Shown: positions 61,357 through 64,000 of the stretch, piece after piece
How positions within the stretch are numbered: position 1 is the stretch's first letter
Layout: each line of letters starts with the position of its first letter
The notes under the pieces: model-generated
What the model was told of the DNA's origin: nothing
The model's database searches: none
The model's input: the letters and a program-made list of their open reading frames with translations, nothing else
Assembly: GCF_006228385.1 (NCBI RefSeq)
Contig: NZ_CP039853.1
Span: forward strand, 186,001 to 250,000
From: Salinimonas iocasae
Lineage (GTDB): Bacteria > Pseudomonadota > Gammaproteobacteria > Enterobacterales > Alteromonadaceae
Direction of reading: 5' to 3'
Length of the DNA stretch: 64,000 nucleotides
Made by a program: the position numbers and the translations under genes

Positions 61357-64000
61357 TTATGCCGCGTTTGGAATGTAGTGGTGTTTGTAGTAGCGCATAT
61401 TATCGGCCACTATCGCATCGAGGATCCCTGCTTTAGTAACACCTTCCTCAAAATCCTCTTCGATGCCCAAATGTTTACGCCTGGCTTCAATATCTTCCTG
61501 AAGAGAACCGCCCGGGTACCGGTGGACAAGCAGCTTCATCGCCTCACTTTCTCCGATTCTTTGCGCCAACTGTTCAACGACGTAGGTGTCAGTACGCGTT
61601 GAATTCACGCGCCATAAGAATTGTGGGCCGAATGTAGACATCATAAGCTGCTCAAGCCAACCATCGTCAGTATCGAATATGCCAAGCATGGTCGCCCCAC
61701 GTTTTGACGGCTTTCTGAGACTGTTTTTTAAGTGATATTCCATTGTTGGACTAAGCTGGAACTCTTCAACAATAGATTTAACATTTTGAGCAGTACCTGA
61801 GCCTAAAATGATTATGCTAGATGCCAGTCTTTTAATATCAGCAGGAAATGCATCTGCTAATTGACTTGCAAGGGTGACATCAACACCCCACTTACGCCCC
61901 TCAAGTACGGCTGTAATAAGCTGCAAGATGAATTCTGGCACTTCACTGCCACGATGGATCTCATCAGCACAAAAGCGTTTGACAGTTCGCTGTAAGCGCT
62001 CAACGTCCTGCTTGTGATATCTTCGATAATCAATCTTGTACAGGCCAACTTCTGCTTCCATTTCTTTTAATGAATCTGGTCCCTTGTACATGTCAGTTGT
62101 TAATACATGGTATGCCAAGGTATAAAAAAGCGTTGTGCGACGCTGCCCTTCAATTCCTCGCCCTTTAGTGACGTCATCTAGATCTAATGAAACAATCCTG
62201 GATTGGCCTATGTCAAAAAGCGTTTCGCCCCCAAGAATTGGATAGGCATTAACAGCTGCACGAAGTTTTCTTGAAACGTAACTGGTTATCGGCTCTTGGC
62301 TTAACGTTTTTGCATCTACAAATTCATCAGCAATCCGCGGATCCGAACAAAGTGAATTTAGATAGGGCACTGTAGGGACTGCGTATCGTTGCGCCAACGA
62401 TGCAAGACGGGGCTCATCCTGAAGATAAAGGAAGTCTACAATGTCCCACCAGATTGGACGCTTTGCTTCTGATTCAAAACTGTATTTCTCTAAAGCTTCA
62501 TCTACCTCTTCACATAAGCCTGGAACGTATGTATGAGCGTGAAGGCGTTCAGACAAACGCTTGTATGCCAAGTCAATAAGGCCATTTATCACATCCAGCG
62601 TACCTTCAGGTGGCGCCGAACCATCATCTTGGGCAGTTAATGATGAGACCAAGTTTAATATTGTAGAGCGATGGCCAGAAAGTGGATAACGTAGACCAAG
62701 TTGCGTATCCATGGGATTGATGCGATTTTCTTTCGTATTTTGAAGCCGGTAATATGCAGCTAGGTGCTGTTTGCTCAATGGAAGAAGAGATTTAACAAGC
62801 TCAACAAATCCTTTGGAGCCGGGGCCAATATCTATCTGACGAATATAAGGTATTTCTTGGGCGTCAGGGTGCAATAAAAGAGAAAAATTATCACCCGCCA
62901 GCTCAACTGTTTTACCAAATCCCATTGGCCCAACGATCATTTTTGTCCAGTGAGACTGTTTGGTTGAGTAGGGCTGCACTGGCATTATTTTGCCACGTAT
63001 GGAGCGCATAATACGCGAGCCTGACTCCCATACGCTTGCCGGCTGAGTAATGGGTAGCAAACTGATTGTATCGGACAAGGTATAGGGAAGCGGTTTTGCT
63101 GAGTTACCCCTGGTCAAGCCCGGGATACTTGATAGTACAGATTCAACAACATCACCTTCCGCTTGCGCGGATTCAGCATGCCCCCAAGACTGAAGGATTC
63201 GAGCTATTTGTTCACGCCGTTTTTTGGCTAGACTAACATCACCATCATACGCCCATGTGCAAATTGAAATCCTTAATTGAATAATTTCTTCACCGGCTTC
63301 ACGAAGAGCACGAAGCCGTTCAGATACTTCAATAATATGTTTGTTGTCTGGCGTACCACCCAATTTGTCGGTAATTCGAAGAAACGAAGCCATCGTCTCT
63401 TGAAATACCAACAAGCTTATTCCATCAGCTGACATATCAAACGTTATCCTGCAAGGTATGTCAGCTTTTTTTAATTCCCTGTACAGTATATTAAATGGTT
63501 TAGCTTTTTGCGGGGCAAATGAAACAGATAAGGGGGCATATACAGAGTCTCCGACTGTTGCTAAAGAGCTTTCGACAATCTCCATCTCACGAGACATTAT
63601 CTGATCGGCCAGTTTTGGTACGCCAACCATAGAAAAGTCCCCTTTGCGAGACTCAGGCAACTCCATACTATGGTTATCACCGGGCAATTGGACCTTATAG
63701 TTGAGGTCCGTCCATGCGCTATCATAGGCGAGGCGCATATCAAAAGTGATCTCATGGGTGTCCAGTAGGCGACAAAAAATATCATTATTGCGAAACATCT
63801 CTCGCAAATTGTCGAGCAACGTAAGATGCTTGTTCGCATAATATTCAGCACCGTTTGCGATAGACTGGCACTTAGTCATGAATGGCATGCCCTCAGCCTG
63901 ATTTAATTTTAGCTTTTGCAGCTCCTTGCTTTCAGTTGGTGTTAGGTTGCGCACTTTCGTTTGGACAACAATATAGTTGCGTTCACTGTGACAAAATGCT
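61357..64000 (-). CDS. IcmB/DotO (TraU)-like conjugation ATPase, 5' end outside window
   Basis: The frame is open to the window edge (…RNYIVVQTKVRNLTPTESK), so the GTG at 63954 is not the true start. At least 881 codons are visible. A Walker A (GPMGFGKT, about 62916-62939) is followed by QIDIGPGSKGFVELVKSLLP, then INPMDTQLGLRYP, the block characteristic of IcmB/DotO and IncI TraU. A Walker B-like FCADEIHRG and a C-terminal FGPQFLWRVNSTRTD/VHRYPGGS block follow. It energises an MPF-I type IV secretion system at the inner membrane. TraC/VirB4 is the alternative assignment; both belong to the same ATPase superfamily. Confidence 0.8.
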   Translation of the reverse strand, partial: AFCHSERNYIVVQTKVRNLTPTESKELQKLKLNQAEGMPFMTKCQSIANGAEYYANKHLTLLDNLREMFRNNDIFCRLLDTHEITFDMRLAYDSAWTDLNYKVQLPGDNHSMELPESRKGDFSMVGVPKLADQIMSREMEIVESSLATVGDSVYAPLSVSFAPQKAKPFNILYRELKKADIPCRITFDMSADGISLLVFQETMASFLRITDKLGGTPDNKHIIEVSERLRALREAGEEIIQLRISICTWAYDGDVSLAKKRREQIARILQSWGHAESAQAEGDVVESVLSSIPGLTRGNSAKPLPYTLSDTISLLPITQPASVWESGSRIMRSIRGKIMPVQPYSTKQSHWTKMIVGPMGFGKTVELAGDNFSLLLHPDAQEIPYIRQIDIGPGSKGFVELVKSLLPLSKQHLAAYYRLQNTKENRINPMDTQLGLRYPLSGHRSTILNLVSSLTAQDDGSAPPEGTLDVINGLIDLAYKRLSERLHAHTYVPGLCEEVDEALEKYSFESEAKRPIWWDIVDFLYLQDEPRLASLAQRYAVPTVPYLNSLCSDPRIADEFVDAKTLSQEPITSYVSRKLRAAVNAYPILGGETLFDIGQSRIVSLDLDDVTKGRGIEGQRRTTLFYTLAYHVLTTDMYKGPDSLKEMEAEVGLYKIDYRRYHKQDVERLQRTVKRFCADEIHRGSEVPEFILQLITAVLEGRKWGVDVTLASQLADAFPADIKRLASSIIILGSGTAQNVKSIVEEFQLSPTMEYHLKNSLRKPSKRGATMLGIFDTDDGWLEQLMMSTFGPQFLWRVNSTRTDTYVVEQLAQRIGESEAMKLLVHRYPGGSLQEDIEARRKHLGIEEDFEEGVTKAGILDAIVADNMRYYKHHYIPNAA

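Overview
The window looks like part of a large mobile replicon, most likely a conjugative plasmid (or integrative element), of a marine gammaproteobacterium. An Alteromonadales-type host is my inference from gene style and moderate-to-low GC; I could not search databases. The plasmid reading rests on an IcmB/DotO(TraU)-like conjugation ATPase running off the right edge, an H-NS-like protein beside it, a Tus-family replication-terminus protein, several toxin-antitoxin loci, and a very high load of whole and decayed transposable elements.

Layout. 1-3.2 kb: end of a sensor kinase, IS3 debris and an IS3 copy with a nonsense mutation, then copy A of a ~1 kb duplicated segment. 3.7-6.5 kb: an RsbQ-like alpha/beta hydrolase translationally coupled to a PAS-PAS hybrid histidine kinase. 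6.6-8.1 kb: two decayed IS3 elements. 8.3-12.3 kb: a large-subunit catalase, a broken FAD-binding protein, an IS3 element and a TRIC/UPF0126 fragment. 12.6-17.3 kb: a compact leftward operon of five glycosyltransferases, divergent from a second FAD/NAD(P)-binding gene. That gene is split by an 8,985-bp Tn3-family chromate-resistance transposon (18,278-27,262) with tnpA, chrB, chrA, a DUF1259 gene and a divergent tnpS/tnpT resolution module. The element has 75-bp inverted repeats and a perfect 5-bp target duplication (TATAA); removing it restores one 513-codon reading frame.

28-38 kb: envelope and stress genes, namely a channel-like protein, two related membrane-anchored unknowns, a PEP-CTERM protein, a TonB-domain lipoprotein, YnfA, a Ca2+/Na+ exchanger behind a candidate yybP-ykoY (Mn2+) riboswitch, and MscS. 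Copy B of the duplication follows, then a frameshifted secreted/membrane gene. 38.6-42.5 kb: a nitric-oxide module of flavohaemoglobin (hmp), divergent norR and an HPP-family membrane protein, with two identical 15-bp palindromes and a sigma-54-like promoter. 42.6-45.5 kb: an Xre/ParS-RES pair with a frameshifted toxin, an AbiEii-like gene, and an AbiEi antitoxin whose toxin gene is cut off after about 18 codons by a transposon.

45.5-52.2 kb: a TniA/TniB/resolvase-type transposon bounded by 458-bp inverted copies of its own tniB end, containing an IS5 copy, an IS66 relic and a Csp-like copper-storage gene; it abuts a truncated IS3 transposase. 52.7-59.4 kb: hipBA, a PD-(D/E)XK-like nuclease beside the Tus homologue, small unknowns and an attC-like site between two cassette-like genes. 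59.5-64 kb: an outer-membrane protein, an H-NS-like protein and the conjugation ATPase.

The functional cargo converges on oxidative, nitrosative, metal and osmotic stress (katE, hmp/norR, chrBA, Csp, Mn-linked exchanger, MscS, RsbQ-PAS kinase) plus maintenance modules. Much of the rest is decaying.
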